A stretch of 64,000 nt of DNA, from assembly GCF_028368995.1 (NCBI RefSeq), contig NZ_JAQNDL010000003.1:2480001-2544000 (forward strand), read 5' to 3'. Positions 39,803 through 47,412 of this stretch are shown one piece after another. The number at the start of each line of letters is the position of its first letter. Within the stretch, counting starts at the first letter, position 1. Position numbers and translations under genes: made by a program. The DNA is from Nannocystis bainbridge. Its GTDB lineage: Bacteria > Myxococcota_A > Polyangia > Nannocystales > Nannocystaceae. The notes beneath the pieces were generated by a model that was not told where the DNA came from, ran no database searches, and saw only the letters and a program-made list of their open reading frames with translations.

Positions 39803-41461
39803 TTACAGGCTCCACTTGCGGCTGAGGTTGAAGCCGAAGAAGAAGTTGCCGCGGTCGGTGAACGGGTTCTTGCTCTGACCGCCGGGGGCGTAGAGGTTGG
39901 TGTGGATCTCGCGGGTGTTGGTGATGAAGATCTGGAACAGGTGCTTGCCGGTGTTGACCGAGCCGCCGATCGCCCACGAGCCGATGTTGCTGCCGTTCCG
40001 GTCGGCGTTGCCGCCGCGGAAGAAGAACACGTCGGCGGGGATCGGCAGGTGGTACTCGAGGTCGATGCCCCAGCGCTTCTTTTGACCGAGCCACACCGTC
40101 GAGGCGATGCCGATGCCGAGCGTGCCGCGCTTGTCGCGGACCTTGACCGGGCCGTTCACGGCGTCGTCCGGCAGGTCGACCTGCACGTTGGCCGAGTGGT
40201 TGGTGCGCAGGTGGTAGCCGAACGTCAGCTGCGTGCTCCAGCGGTCGAACCACAAGCGGCTGAGCAGCAGCTGGAAGTTGCCGGCCCACGGGTTGGCGGT
40301 GTTGCTGGGGAAGTCGCGCAGGTACTCGACCGACGCGTAGCCGCCGAAGCTGAGCTTCTTGCCGTCCTCCTGGCGGATCGGGATGTACTTGGTGCCGAGC
40401 TCGTAGCCCTTGCGCGAGTTGGTGCGCCGGATCAGCACGTCCCAGCCGTTCAAGATGCCGTAGGCGAAGCCGTACGAGATGTTGGCGCCGGCGTCGAGGC
40501 CGAACGCGCCCCGCTCCGCGCCGACCTGACCGAAGCGGTGGTCGATGCGGAACTCGAAGGTCCGGCGCCCGAGCGTCGTCGTGGTCGGCAGGTTGATCTG
40601 GAACGTGCCGTGGAACGGCGGCTTGCCGCGCTCCTTCTCTTGCTTGGGCTCGCCGCCGTCGACGTCGCCCGGGGCCTCGGTCGGCCCGGCGGCGCTGTCC
40701 GTCGGCGTCGAGGTCTCGACGACCGCGCCCGCGCTCTGCGAGTCGCCGAGCGCGACGATCCACGAGCGCACGAGTTCCATCTCCTTGGCGCTCAGCGGGT
40801 CGTCGCCCATCGGCATGACGTCGCCCTTGATCCCCTTGTGGCCGGGGATCAGCTTGACGACGAGGTAGCTGTTGTCCGGATCGCCGGGCACGACGAAGCG
40901 CTTGCCCGCGTCCTTCGACTTGTCGCGCGACAGGTGCCCCAGGTCGCCGACGAGCACGACCTCGCTGCCGCCGGACTCGTGGCAGGCGCTGCACTTGTCG
41001 TCGAACAGCTTGCGGACCTTGACCTCGAGGTCGGCCGCCTTCTTGTTGCCGGCCCCGCCGCCGCTGCTGGCCGAAGGGACAGGTGCCGGAGAAGCCGCCG
41101 GCGCGGGCGCGGAGGCCGGCTTCATGCCGGCGATCCAGTCCTTGATCGCCTTCTTCTGCGCCGCGGGCATGGCGTCGCCGGGCGGCATCGCATCGCCGGT
41201 GATGCCCTTGGCGCCGACGATCTTGGCGTAGAGATAACTGGCGTCGGGATCGCCGGCGACGACCAGCGGCTTGCCGGTCGCCTTCGACTTCACCGAGGTC
41301 AGCCGCGCGGGAGAACCCGCGAGCGACACCTCGTCGGCGCCATCATCGTGACAGGCGGTGCAGCTGTCGTCGAAGATCGCCTTGACCTTCGCCTCGAGGT
41401 CAGGGGCCGGCGCGAGGGCCGAAACGACAGCCATAACGAGTGGTGCTGCAGGCGCGAGCAT
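39803..41461 (-). CDS. Fusion of two c-type cytochrome domains with an outer-membrane beta-barrel (DUF5777-like)
   Basis: 552 residues from the ATG at 41461 (a TTG at 41470 is possible). After a signal peptide come two cytochrome-c-like domains: SCTACHDDG near 35 with MPPGDAMPAAQKKAIKDWI, then KCSACHESG near 155 with MGDDPLSAKEMELVRSWI; each has one C-x2-C-H and a distal Met. A Pro/Glu/Thr linker (235-280) leads to a 270-residue barrel of alternating strands (FEFRIDHRFG, GANISYGFAYGI, FGYHLRTN, WGIDLEYHLP, NFFFGFNLSRKW), like DUF5777 proteins. One chain could thus carry electrons from the periplasm through the outer membrane. It is coupled to the cytochrome lipoprotein downstream. Confidence 0.78.
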   Translation of the reverse strand: MLAPAAPLVMAVVSALAPAPDLEAKVKAIFDDSCTACHDDGADEVSLAGSPARLTSVKSKATGKPLVVAGDPDASYLYAKIVGAKGITGDAMPPGDAMPAAQKKAIKDWIAGMKPASAPAPAASPAPVPSASSGGGAGNKKAADLEVKVRKLFDDKCSACHESGGSEVVLVGDLGHLSRDKSKDAGKRFVVPGDPDNSYLVVKLIPGHKGIKGDVMPMGDDPLSAKEMELVRSWIVALGDSQSAGAVVETSTPTDSAAGPTEAPGDVDGGEPKQEKERGKPPFHGTFQINLPTTTTLGRRTFEFRIDHRFGQVGAERGAFGLDAGANISYGFAYGILNGWDVLIRRTNSRKGYELGTKYIPIRQEDGKKLSFGGYASVEYLRDFPSNTANPWAGNFQLLLSRLWFDRWSTQLTFGYHLRTNHSANVQVDLPDDAVNGPVKVRDKRGTLGIGIASTVWLGQKKRWGIDLEYHLPIPADVFFFRGGNADRNGSNIGSWAIGGSVNTGKHLFQIFITNTREIHTNLYAPGGQSKNPFTDRGNFFFGFNLSRKWSL

Positions 41462-41510
41462 GTGCGTCAACCGTGAGTGTTACCACAATGCGCGGCGCCA
41501 AACTCTCCGA

Positions 41511-41516
41511 TAAAAT
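41511..41516 (+). promoter_or_regulatory. -10 element TAAAAT of a near-leaderless promoter
   Basis: TAAAAT ends 7 bp before the ATG at 41524. Confidence 0.5.
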
Positions 41517-41523
41517 CCGCGCC

Positions 41524-42210
41524 ATGCGCCCATCTTTCACCCGGATCGTCCTCGCGTCGCTGACGCTCCTCGCGTGCAACACGAACCCGGAGTCCGCGAC
41601 GAAGGACGCGCCCGTCGTCGCCGGCAAGACCGACGTCCCGGAGATCAAGGGCCAGCCCCCGGTCGACAACAAGGGCGCCCCGCCGCCCCCGTCGACCGAG
41701 ACCAAGACGGCTGGCGACCCCGCGACACCTCCGCCGGGCGACGCCAAGGCCGACGACACCAAGACCGGGACCACCGGCGAGGCCGCCCCCCCGCCGCCCG
41801 CGGCCGATCCCGCCGCCGCCGCCGAGGCCAACAAGAAGCTGCTCGACGAGGCAAAGGCGAAGAAGACTTCCGATGCTCGCGCCAAGAAGGCGCTCGAGGA
41901 GGCCGAGAAGGGCGGCGCCACCGTGCGCGAGCTGGCCGAGTCCGCCAACGCCCGCGGCGAGGCGCTGTTCGACGACCCCGAGCGCGCGGCCGCGTTCTTC
42001 ACGTGGGCCAGGGACAAGGACGCCACCTACCCCAACCCGGTGTTCAACCTCGCCAAGCAGAGCGCCAACGCCGGCGAGGTGCCGCAGACGGTCGAACTGC
42101 TGAAGGAAGTCTCCAAGCGCGGCGGCAAGACGCTGCTCAAGCAGGTCGGCTTCGACCCGACGTTCGAGATCGTCAAGGACGACGCCGAGGTGCAGAAGCT
42201 GATCAAATGA
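41524..42210 (+). CDS. Lipoprotein with disordered linker and small helical domain
   Basis: 228 residues. Lipobox LLAC near residue 18 after a short signal. Residues 20-105 are Pro/Thr/Ala/Lys-rich and disordered; 110-150 are a Lys/Ala/Glu helix; the rest (RGEALFDDPERAAAFFTWARDKD, KQSANAGEVPQTVELLKEVSKRGG, shown in part) looks like two TPR-like helix pairs. No enzymatic motif. It overlaps the phosphatase start by 4 bp (ATGA), so the two are translationally coupled. Opposite in direction to the cytochrome/barrel operon. Confidence 0.7.
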   Translation: MRPSFTRIVLASLTLLACNTNPESATKDAPVVAGKTDVPEIKGQPPVDNKGAPPPPSTETKTAGDPATPPPGDAKADDTKTGTTGEAAPPPPAADPAAAAEANKKLLDEAKAKKTSDARAKKALEEAEKGGATVRELAESANARGEALFDDPERAAAFFTWARDKDATYPNPVFNLAKQSANAGEVPQTVELLKEVSKRGGKTLLKQVGFDPTFEIVKDDAEVQKLIK

Positions 42211-42719
42211 GCGCGCGTCCCGTCGGCGTGCTGTTCGTCTGCTACGCCAACATCGTCCGTTCGCCGCTGGGCGCCGCCGTGTTCGCGCGGCTCGCGGACG
42301 AGCGCGGCCTGACGGCGCGCTTCCGCATCGACAGCGCAGGCGTGGCGGCCGACGCCGGCAACCCGGCCCACCCCGGCAGCGTCCGCGTCGCCGCCGACCA
42401 CGGCCTCGCGCTGGTCCACCAGAGCCGGCTGCTGCGCCGCGACGACCTGTTCGAGTTCGACGAGGTGCTCCTGCTCGACCGCCTTGTCGCGTCCGAGCTG
42501 CGCCGCCTCACCGCCGGCTCCGCCTTCGGCCCGATCGCCGGCGCCGGCCAGCAGGCGCGCATCCGGTTGCTCGCGTCGCTCGCCGACCCCAGCGCCCGCG
42601 GCGCCGACCTCGACGTGCCCGACCCGGTGCGCGGCGGCCCCGAAGGCTTTCTGGCGGCCTACCGGCAGATCGCTCGCGCCTGCGCGGCCCTGGTCGACGA
42701 GCTCGCCGGCAAGACCTGA
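42207..42719 (+). CDS. Low-molecular-weight protein-tyrosine-phosphatase-like protein
   Basis: 170 residues. The P-loop near the N-terminus reads VCYANIVRSPLG (C-x5-R-S), the LMW-PTP signature with the nucleophilic Cys; ELGARTFRIDSAG-like SRFRIDSAG follows (here FRIDSAGVAADAGNPAHPGS), and the catalytic Asp lies in DVPDPVRGG near 130. It may dephosphorylate a tyrosine-phosphorylated protein or arginine phosphate, but the substrate is unknown. It overlaps the stop of the lipoprotein gene by 4 bp. A six-unit repeat array begins 23 bp after its stop, before the convergent topA. Confidence 0.88.
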   Translation: MSARPVGVLFVCYANIVRSPLGAAVFARLADERGLTARFRIDSAGVAADAGNPAHPGSVRVAADHGLALVHQSRLLRRDDLFEFDEVLLLDRLVASELRRLTAGSAFGPIAGAGQQARIRLLASLADPSARGADLDVPDPVRGGPEGFLAAYRQIARACAALVDELAGKT

Positions 42720-42739
42720 CGACACCGACCTGCTTCGAG

Positions 42740-42823
42740 AGACATGCTCCAACGAGCATGCTCTCCAGGACAGGTTCGATCGAACATGCTCGATCGGGCA
42801 TGTTCGAGAGGGCATGCCGTGCA
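42740..42823. repeat. 14-bp palindromic repeat array, six units, convergent junction
   Basis: Cores at 42742, 42756, 42770, 42784, 42798 and 42812, exactly 14 bp apart. Variants include GAGCATGCTC and GAACATGCTC, where both palindrome halves have changed together. It lies between the LMW-PTP gene and topA. Confidence 0.9.
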
Positions 42824-42959
42824 GCGCCGGCATGCGGCGAGGAGCTGACCGCCCGCGCGCCCGGCTCGCGCCTGCATCCGTGCCGGGCCCGGGCGCTCGC
42901 GAGCAGGCGCAGGCCAGCGAGCCGCGTCGGCTCGGGACCTGCGCCTCACCGCGGTCGGC

Positions 42960-45900
42960 TCAGTTGGGCAGCGTCGGCGCCTTCTCGGGCGCGGCTGCCG
43001 GGGCCGCGGCCACCGGCGCCGGCTTGTCGCCGGCGGCCTGATCGCCAGCGGCCCTGGCGGCGAGCACGTCGGGGTGGATCTCGAGCTCGGCGAGCCCACC
43101 CGGGATCAGCAGGTCGGCGACCGGGGTGGCCTCGGCGATCACGCTGCCGTCGCGGCGCTTCAGCACGACCGGCGGGTGGGCCTTCTCGTGGGTCGCGAGC
43201 TGCTTGCCGAGCGCGGCCTGCTTCTCCTCGTCGAGCGCGGTCCAGGCCAGGCGGCCGCGGCACTTGGGGAACTTCGAGCAGCCGAGCCACGGGCCGCGCT
43301 TGCCCATGCGCAGGTTGAGCGGCGCGCCGCACTTCGGGCACGGCACGTCGACCTCGAGCGCCGGGGGCGTCGGCAGCTTGACGCCCTCTTTCTTGTCGAG
43401 GTTGATGACGAACTTCGTGTGGGGGAAGTTGACCGACGCGAGGAACGGGCCGAAGCGGCTGTTGCGGAGCTCCATGTCGGAGCCGTCGTCGGGGCAGACC
43501 ATGTCGACGCGCTCGGGCAGCAGCGGCCGGCCGTCGCGGGTGATCGGTGCCGCGTAGTCGCACTCGGGGTAGCGCGTGCACGACAGGAAGCGGCCGTTCT
43601 TGCCGAACCGGTAGCAGGTCGGCGCCCCGCACTTCGGGCACTTGTAGATCGCCGGCTGGGCCTCGGCCTTGGCGTGCGTCATCGTGTCGCTGGCGATGTC
43701 GAGCGAGCGGCGGAACCCGCCGTAGAACCGCTCGAGCATCTTCTGCCAGTCGGCGCCCTTGTCCTCGATCTCGTCGAGCTGGGCCTCCATCGCCCGCGTG
43801 TAGCCGACGTCCATCAGGTCCTTGAACGCCTCGACCAGCTTGTCGGTCACGACCTCGCCGAGGTCGGTGGCGTAGAAGCGGCGGTCGAGCTGCTCGACGT
43901 ACTTGCGCTCCTGGATGACCGAGATGATCGACGCGTAGGTCGACGGCCGGCCGATGCCCTCGGCCTCGAGCGTCTTGACCAGCGACGCCTCGGTGTAGCG
44001 CGGCGGCGGGCTCTGGAACTTCTGCTGCGGCTCGATCGAGAACGTCCCGAACGCCTGGCCCTCGCCCAGCGTCGGCAGCGTCTGCTCGTCGGTCGCCTGC
44101 ACCCCGAGCACCTTGAGGAAGCCGTCGAACGCCAGCGTGCGGCCGGTCGCCCGCACCACCGCGCCGGTCGGCTTGTCGGCGCGCTCGAACATCACCGCGG
44201 TCGCGTCCCACTGCGCCGGCGTCATCTGGCACGCCACCGTGCGGGCCCAGATCAGCGAGTACAGCTTGAACTGCTCGTCGGTCAGCGCCTCGCGCACGTC
44301 CTCGGGGCGGCGGTTGATGTCGGTCGGCCGGATCGCCTCGTGGGCCTCCTGCGCGTCCTTGTTCGACGACGTGTAGATGTTGGGCTTCTCGGGCAGGTAA
44401 GGCTCGCCGAAGCGCGCGCCGATGAAGCCGCGGATCTGCGTCAGCGCCTCGGCCGACAGCGAGACCGCGTCGGTGCGCATGTACGTGATGAGGCCGACCT
44501 GGCCCTCGCCCGGGATGTTGATGCCCTCGTACAGCTGCTGGGCCGTCCGCATGCTCCGCTGGGTCGTGAAGCCCATCTGGTTGGCGGCCGCGATCTGCAG
44601 CGACGAGGTGATGAACGGCGCCAGCGGGCGCGAGCTGGTCCGCTTGGTCTCGACCGACTTGACGCGGTAGCGCACCGCCGGGTCGACCACGCCGCTGACC
44701 GTGCGCAGCGTCCTCTGCGGGCCCTTGCCCTCCGGGTTGTCGCGCGCCGTGATCTTGACGTCGGCGAGGCCGACGGCCTCGACCGCGCGGGCGACGTCGG
44801 CGGACAGGTCGCGCGGGGCGGTGGAGACCGCCGTGAGCGCGAACTTCTCGCCGCCGAGCTCGACCAGCTCCGACTCGATCGCCGCGTGCTGCGACATCCA
44901 AGTGTTCTGCGCCTTGACGGTCGGGCCCTTGCCCTTCTCGTCGACGGTGGCGAGGTAGGTGGCCCACGCGGCGGTCAGCGGCTGGGCCTGGGCCGGGTCG
45001 ACGCACAGGCGGACGGTGACCTCCCAGCGCTCGTCGGGCACGAAGGCCGCGATCTCGCGCTCGCGCTCGACGATCAGCTTGACCGCGACCGACTGCACGC
45101 GCCCGGCGGACAGCCCGCGCGCGACCTTCTTCCACAGCAGCGGCGACGCCTGGTAGCCGACGATGCGGTCGAGGATGCGGCGCGCCTGCTGGGCGTTGAC
45201 CTTGTTGACGTCGATCGGCCGCGGGTTGGCGAACGCGCGGTGCACGGCCTGCTGCGTGATCGCGTTGAACACCACGCGACGGGCCGCCTGCGGCGGGATC
45301 TTGAGCTCCTCCGCGAGGTGCCAGGCGATCGCCTCCCCCTCGCGGTCAAGGTCCGTCGCGAACCACACTTGCGACGCGTTCTTCGCCAGCCGCTTGAGGT
45401 CGGCGACCGTCTTGCTCTTATTGGTCAGGACCACGTAGGTCGGGCGGAAGCCGTGCTCGAGATCGACCCCGGGCACCGGCTGCTTGGCGCCCTTCTCCGA
45501 TTTGGTCGGCAGGTCGCGGATGTGGCCGACCGACGCCTGCACCACGAAGTTCGGGCCGAGGTACTTGTTGATCGTCTTGGCCTTCGCGGGGCTCTCGACG
45601 ATGACCAGCTGCTTGCCGCGCGCCGACGCGCCTTCGCTGCCGGCCTCGTCCTCGTCGCCCTCCTCGGGCGCCTCCGCGGGCTCGGCCTTGGCCTTGGGTG
45701 CCTTGGCCGCCTTGGGTGCCTTGGCCGCCTTGGGCGTCGCGGCCTTGGCGGCCTTCTTCGCCGGGGCCTTCTTCGCGGCCGCCTTCTTCGCCGCGCCGCC
45801 CTCGGCGGGCTCGGCGGCCTTCTTCGCGGCCTTCTTGGCGGCCTCCTTGGGGGCGCCTTCCTCGGCGTCCTCCGCGGCCTTCTTCGCGGCTTTGGGCTTC

Positions 45901-46004
45901 GCCGGCGAGGCCGCCTCGGTCGCCTTCGCCTTCACCTTGGCGACCTTGCGGGTCTTGGTGGGGGCGTCGGTCTTGGTGCCGTCTGCAGAAGAAGCTCGCG
46001 CCAT
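42960..46004 (-). CDS. topA: DNA topoisomerase I with Lys/Ala-rich N-terminal tail
   Basis: 1014 residues. Residues 1-130 are a low-complexity Lys/Ala/Pro/Glu tail like eukaryotic H1 (AKKAAKKAAEPAEGG and repeats). Then comes the TOPRIM domain (QLVIVESPAKAKTI near 133; DLDREGEAIAWHLAEEL), the 5Y-CAP region with the active Tyr in LITYMRTDAVSLS (about 511), and IGRPSTYASIISVIQ. The C-terminus has several Cys4 zinc fingers (CPKCGAPTCYRFGKNG, TRYPECDYAAP, CPKCGAPLNLRMGKRGP), then Pro/Ala-rich sequence. The enzyme relaxes negative supercoils. The ATG at 46004 precedes the tail; TATCTC lies 18 bp upstream. The family usually lacks such a tail, which may bind DNA. Confidence 0.96.
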   Translation of the reverse strand: MARASSADGTKTDAPTKTRKVAKVKAKATEAASPAKPKAAKKAAEDAEEGAPKEAAKKAAKKAAEPAEGGAAKKAAAKKAPAKKAAKAATPKAAKAPKAAKAPKAKAEPAEAPEEGDEDEAGSEGASARGKQLVIVESPAKAKTINKYLGPNFVVQASVGHIRDLPTKSEKGAKQPVPGVDLEHGFRPTYVVLTNKSKTVADLKRLAKNASQVWFATDLDREGEAIAWHLAEELKIPPQAARRVVFNAITQQAVHRAFANPRPIDVNKVNAQQARRILDRIVGYQASPLLWKKVARGLSAGRVQSVAVKLIVEREREIAAFVPDERWEVTVRLCVDPAQAQPLTAAWATYLATVDEKGKGPTVKAQNTWMSQHAAIESELVELGGEKFALTAVSTAPRDLSADVARAVEAVGLADVKITARDNPEGKGPQRTLRTVSGVVDPAVRYRVKSVETKRTSSRPLAPFITSSLQIAAANQMGFTTQRSMRTAQQLYEGINIPGEGQVGLITYMRTDAVSLSAEALTQIRGFIGARFGEPYLPEKPNIYTSSNKDAQEAHEAIRPTDINRRPEDVREALTDEQFKLYSLIWARTVACQMTPAQWDATAVMFERADKPTGAVVRATGRTLAFDGFLKVLGVQATDEQTLPTLGEGQAFGTFSIEPQQKFQSPPPRYTEASLVKTLEAEGIGRPSTYASIISVIQERKYVEQLDRRFYATDLGEVVTDKLVEAFKDLMDVGYTRAMEAQLDEIEDKGADWQKMLERFYGGFRRSLDIASDTMTHAKAEAQPAIYKCPKCGAPTCYRFGKNGRFLSCTRYPECDYAAPITRDGRPLLPERVDMVCPDDGSDMELRNSRFGPFLASVNFPHTKFVINLDKKEGVKLPTPPALEVDVPCPKCGAPLNLRMGKRGPWLGCSKFPKCRGRLAWTALDEEKQAALGKQLATHEKAHPPVVLKRRDGSVIAEATPVADLLIPGGLAELEIHPDVLAARAAGDQAAGDKPAPVAAAPAAAPEKAPTLPN

Positions 46005-46045
46005 GCGGGTCACGTGTGAGACGAGATACAGGAAGGAAGGGCAAG

Positions 46046-46077
46046 AAAAAAGCCCCGGACCTGGCGCCGCCAGGTCC
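46046..46077 (-). terminator. Intrinsic terminator just upstream of topA (minus strand)
   Basis: On the minus strand a perfect stem GGACCTGGC / GCCAGGTCC with a 3-nt loop (46057-46077) is followed by GGGGC and six T. It would end transcripts from the upstream Cys-rich gene, some 40 bp before the topA start. Confidence 0.8.
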
Positions 46078-46249
46078 ACCGGAGCCTACCTCTTTAATAG
46101 AAGCCTCACGGCGGCGCCAGCGGGACGGGATGCGACGCACGGGGGCGTCGAGCGCGGTCTGGCGGTCCGAGCGCGAGTTCAGGTCCAGGACGGGAGCATT
46201 GCGCCTCTGGGGTGGAGGAGCAAGATCCCGACGCGCGGTTCTGGTCGTG

Positions 46250-46271
46250 CGATCTCGGCGCGCCGAGATCG
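46250..46271. repeat. 22-bp perfect palindrome upstream of topA
   Basis: CGATCTCGGCG followed immediately by its exact reverse complement. It may be a protein-binding site or a transcript hairpin in the spacer after the Cys-rich gene. Confidence 0.6.
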
Positions 46272-46334
46272 TTGCTCGTCGCCCCTGGCGATCTTACGCG
46301 CGGGCGCGCGACGCGGCCGCGGCGCCCGAGGGCT

Positions 46335-47057
46335 TCACACGCCCGGCGCCGCGCCGGTGCAGCGCGGCACGTAGTCCGGGTTCTTCATCTCGCACACGTC
46401 CTCGATGCACGGGCAGCCGAGCGCGTAGCAGTAGCCGCGCGAGCTGGCGACGCCGAGCTGCTCGATGCAGTCGATCAGGCTCTTCTGGTCGCCCTGCGAG
46501 AAGACCGTGCAGCCCTCGGCGAACGCGTCCTGGTTGGTCGCGTGCTGCGGGCCCCAGCCGGTGCGCTTGGCGACGATGTCGGTGCCGTTGGCCGCGCGCC
46601 ACTTGCCGTCGACCATGATGCAGTCGCGGGCCGGGTCGAGCTCCTGCGTCTGGCAGCACTGCGAGCCCGTGCAGATCTCGTTGATCGTGGCCGTGTCCCA
46701 CTTCGGGTTGCACGGCACCGGGCAGCCGTTGATGAGCGGGCTGTCGAAGCCCGTCTTGACGCACATGCCCTGGGTGCTGAGCGCGTTGTTGTTGTCGGAG
46801 AACAGCGGCGCCCCGTACCGATCGTTGCTGACCCCGTCCATGTGGTAGTTCGGCAGCTTGCCGCCGACGGTCGCCGGATCGTCCGAGCAGCACGTCTCCT
46901 CGCCCGGGCAGCCGTTGTCGCCTTGCTTGGTCGCCTGGGCCGGGTTGCAGCGGAACGACGGGATATCGAGCTCCGGCTCGAAGCACGCGACCGAGGTCAC
47001 GGCGCCCACGCTAAACAGGGCGGCGTAGGTCAGGGCAGTCTTGAGGAGGTTCAACAC
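46335..47057 (-). CDS. Cys-rich secreted protein (possible lipoprotein)
   Basis: 240 residues. A hydrophobic signal (LKTALTYAALFSVGAVTSVAC) ends in a Cys that might be lipidated, although the lipobox is weak. The mature part has about 20 Cys in patterns such as CPGEETCCSDD, CPVPCNP, GSQCCQTQELDPARDC, YALGCPCIEDVC, suggesting an extracellular disulfide-stabilised protein. No catalytic residues or named family. It has no close neighbour on the same strand upstream. A terminator-like hairpin follows before topA. Confidence 0.6.
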   Translation of the reverse strand: MLNLLKTALTYAALFSVGAVTSVACFEPELDIPSFRCNPAQATKQGDNGCPGEETCCSDDPATVGGKLPNYHMDGVSNDRYGAPLFSDNNNALSTQGMCVKTGFDSPLINGCPVPCNPKWDTATINEICTGSQCCQTQELDPARDCIMVDGKWRAANGTDIVAKRTGWGPQHATNQDAFAEGCTVFSQGDQKSLIDCIEQLGVASSRGYCYALGCPCIEDVCEMKNPDYVPRCTGAAPGV

Positions 47058-47412
47058 GGACTCCTTGCGGCAGCGTCAACGTGGCACATCCGGCCACAGC
47101 TTGTAAAGCATCCGTCGCGCCCGCCCGCCTGCGCCACCTCGCACTCGCCGCTCGCCGCCTCGCGTCCGCCGCCATTTGTCCATGTGGCTGCAGCCGCGGC
47201 GCCACGCGACCGCCGCCGTGCACGCGTCCCCACGTACACGCGGCGGCCCGAATGGCGAGGACGGCGTGGCGCGTATCGACCGTGTGTCCACTTCTTCACG
47301 ACCGTCCGCACCGCTGCGCGATGACTTCGCGCGCCCGGCTCAGGACACGCGCTGTCCGCATCCCGGCCAGGCTTTTGGCAGTTCCCCCGCGCCCAGCTAT
47401 CCTCGCTCCACC
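47058..47412. other. Divergent intergenic region with a good plus-strand promoter
   Basis: 355 bp between the starts of the Cys-rich gene and the L,D-transpeptidase. The promoter at 47375-47403 is the only element I can support; there is no gene-like frame and no repeat array. Confidence 0.45.
47375..47403 (+). promoter_or_regulatory. Promoter TTGGCA-17-TATCCT of the L,D-transpeptidase gene
   Basis: TTGGCA (47375-47380), 17-bp spacer, TATCCT (47398-47403), ending 9 bp before the ATG at 47413. This is the best-formed example of the short-leader promoters, with both elements near consensus. Confidence 0.65.

Larger units (their letters stand above)
46005..46334. other. Region upstream of topA with terminator and palindrome
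   Basis: 330 bp. It holds the minus-strand terminator at 46046-46077, a TATCTC hexamer on the minus strand at 46023-46028 that could be the topA -10, and a 22-bp perfect palindrome at 46250-46271. No gene-like frame. Confidence 0.5.

Noticed and set aside
43074..46019. A plus-strand open frame of about 980 codons opposite topA
   Set aside because: Antisense shadow of topA; no start signal, no domain.
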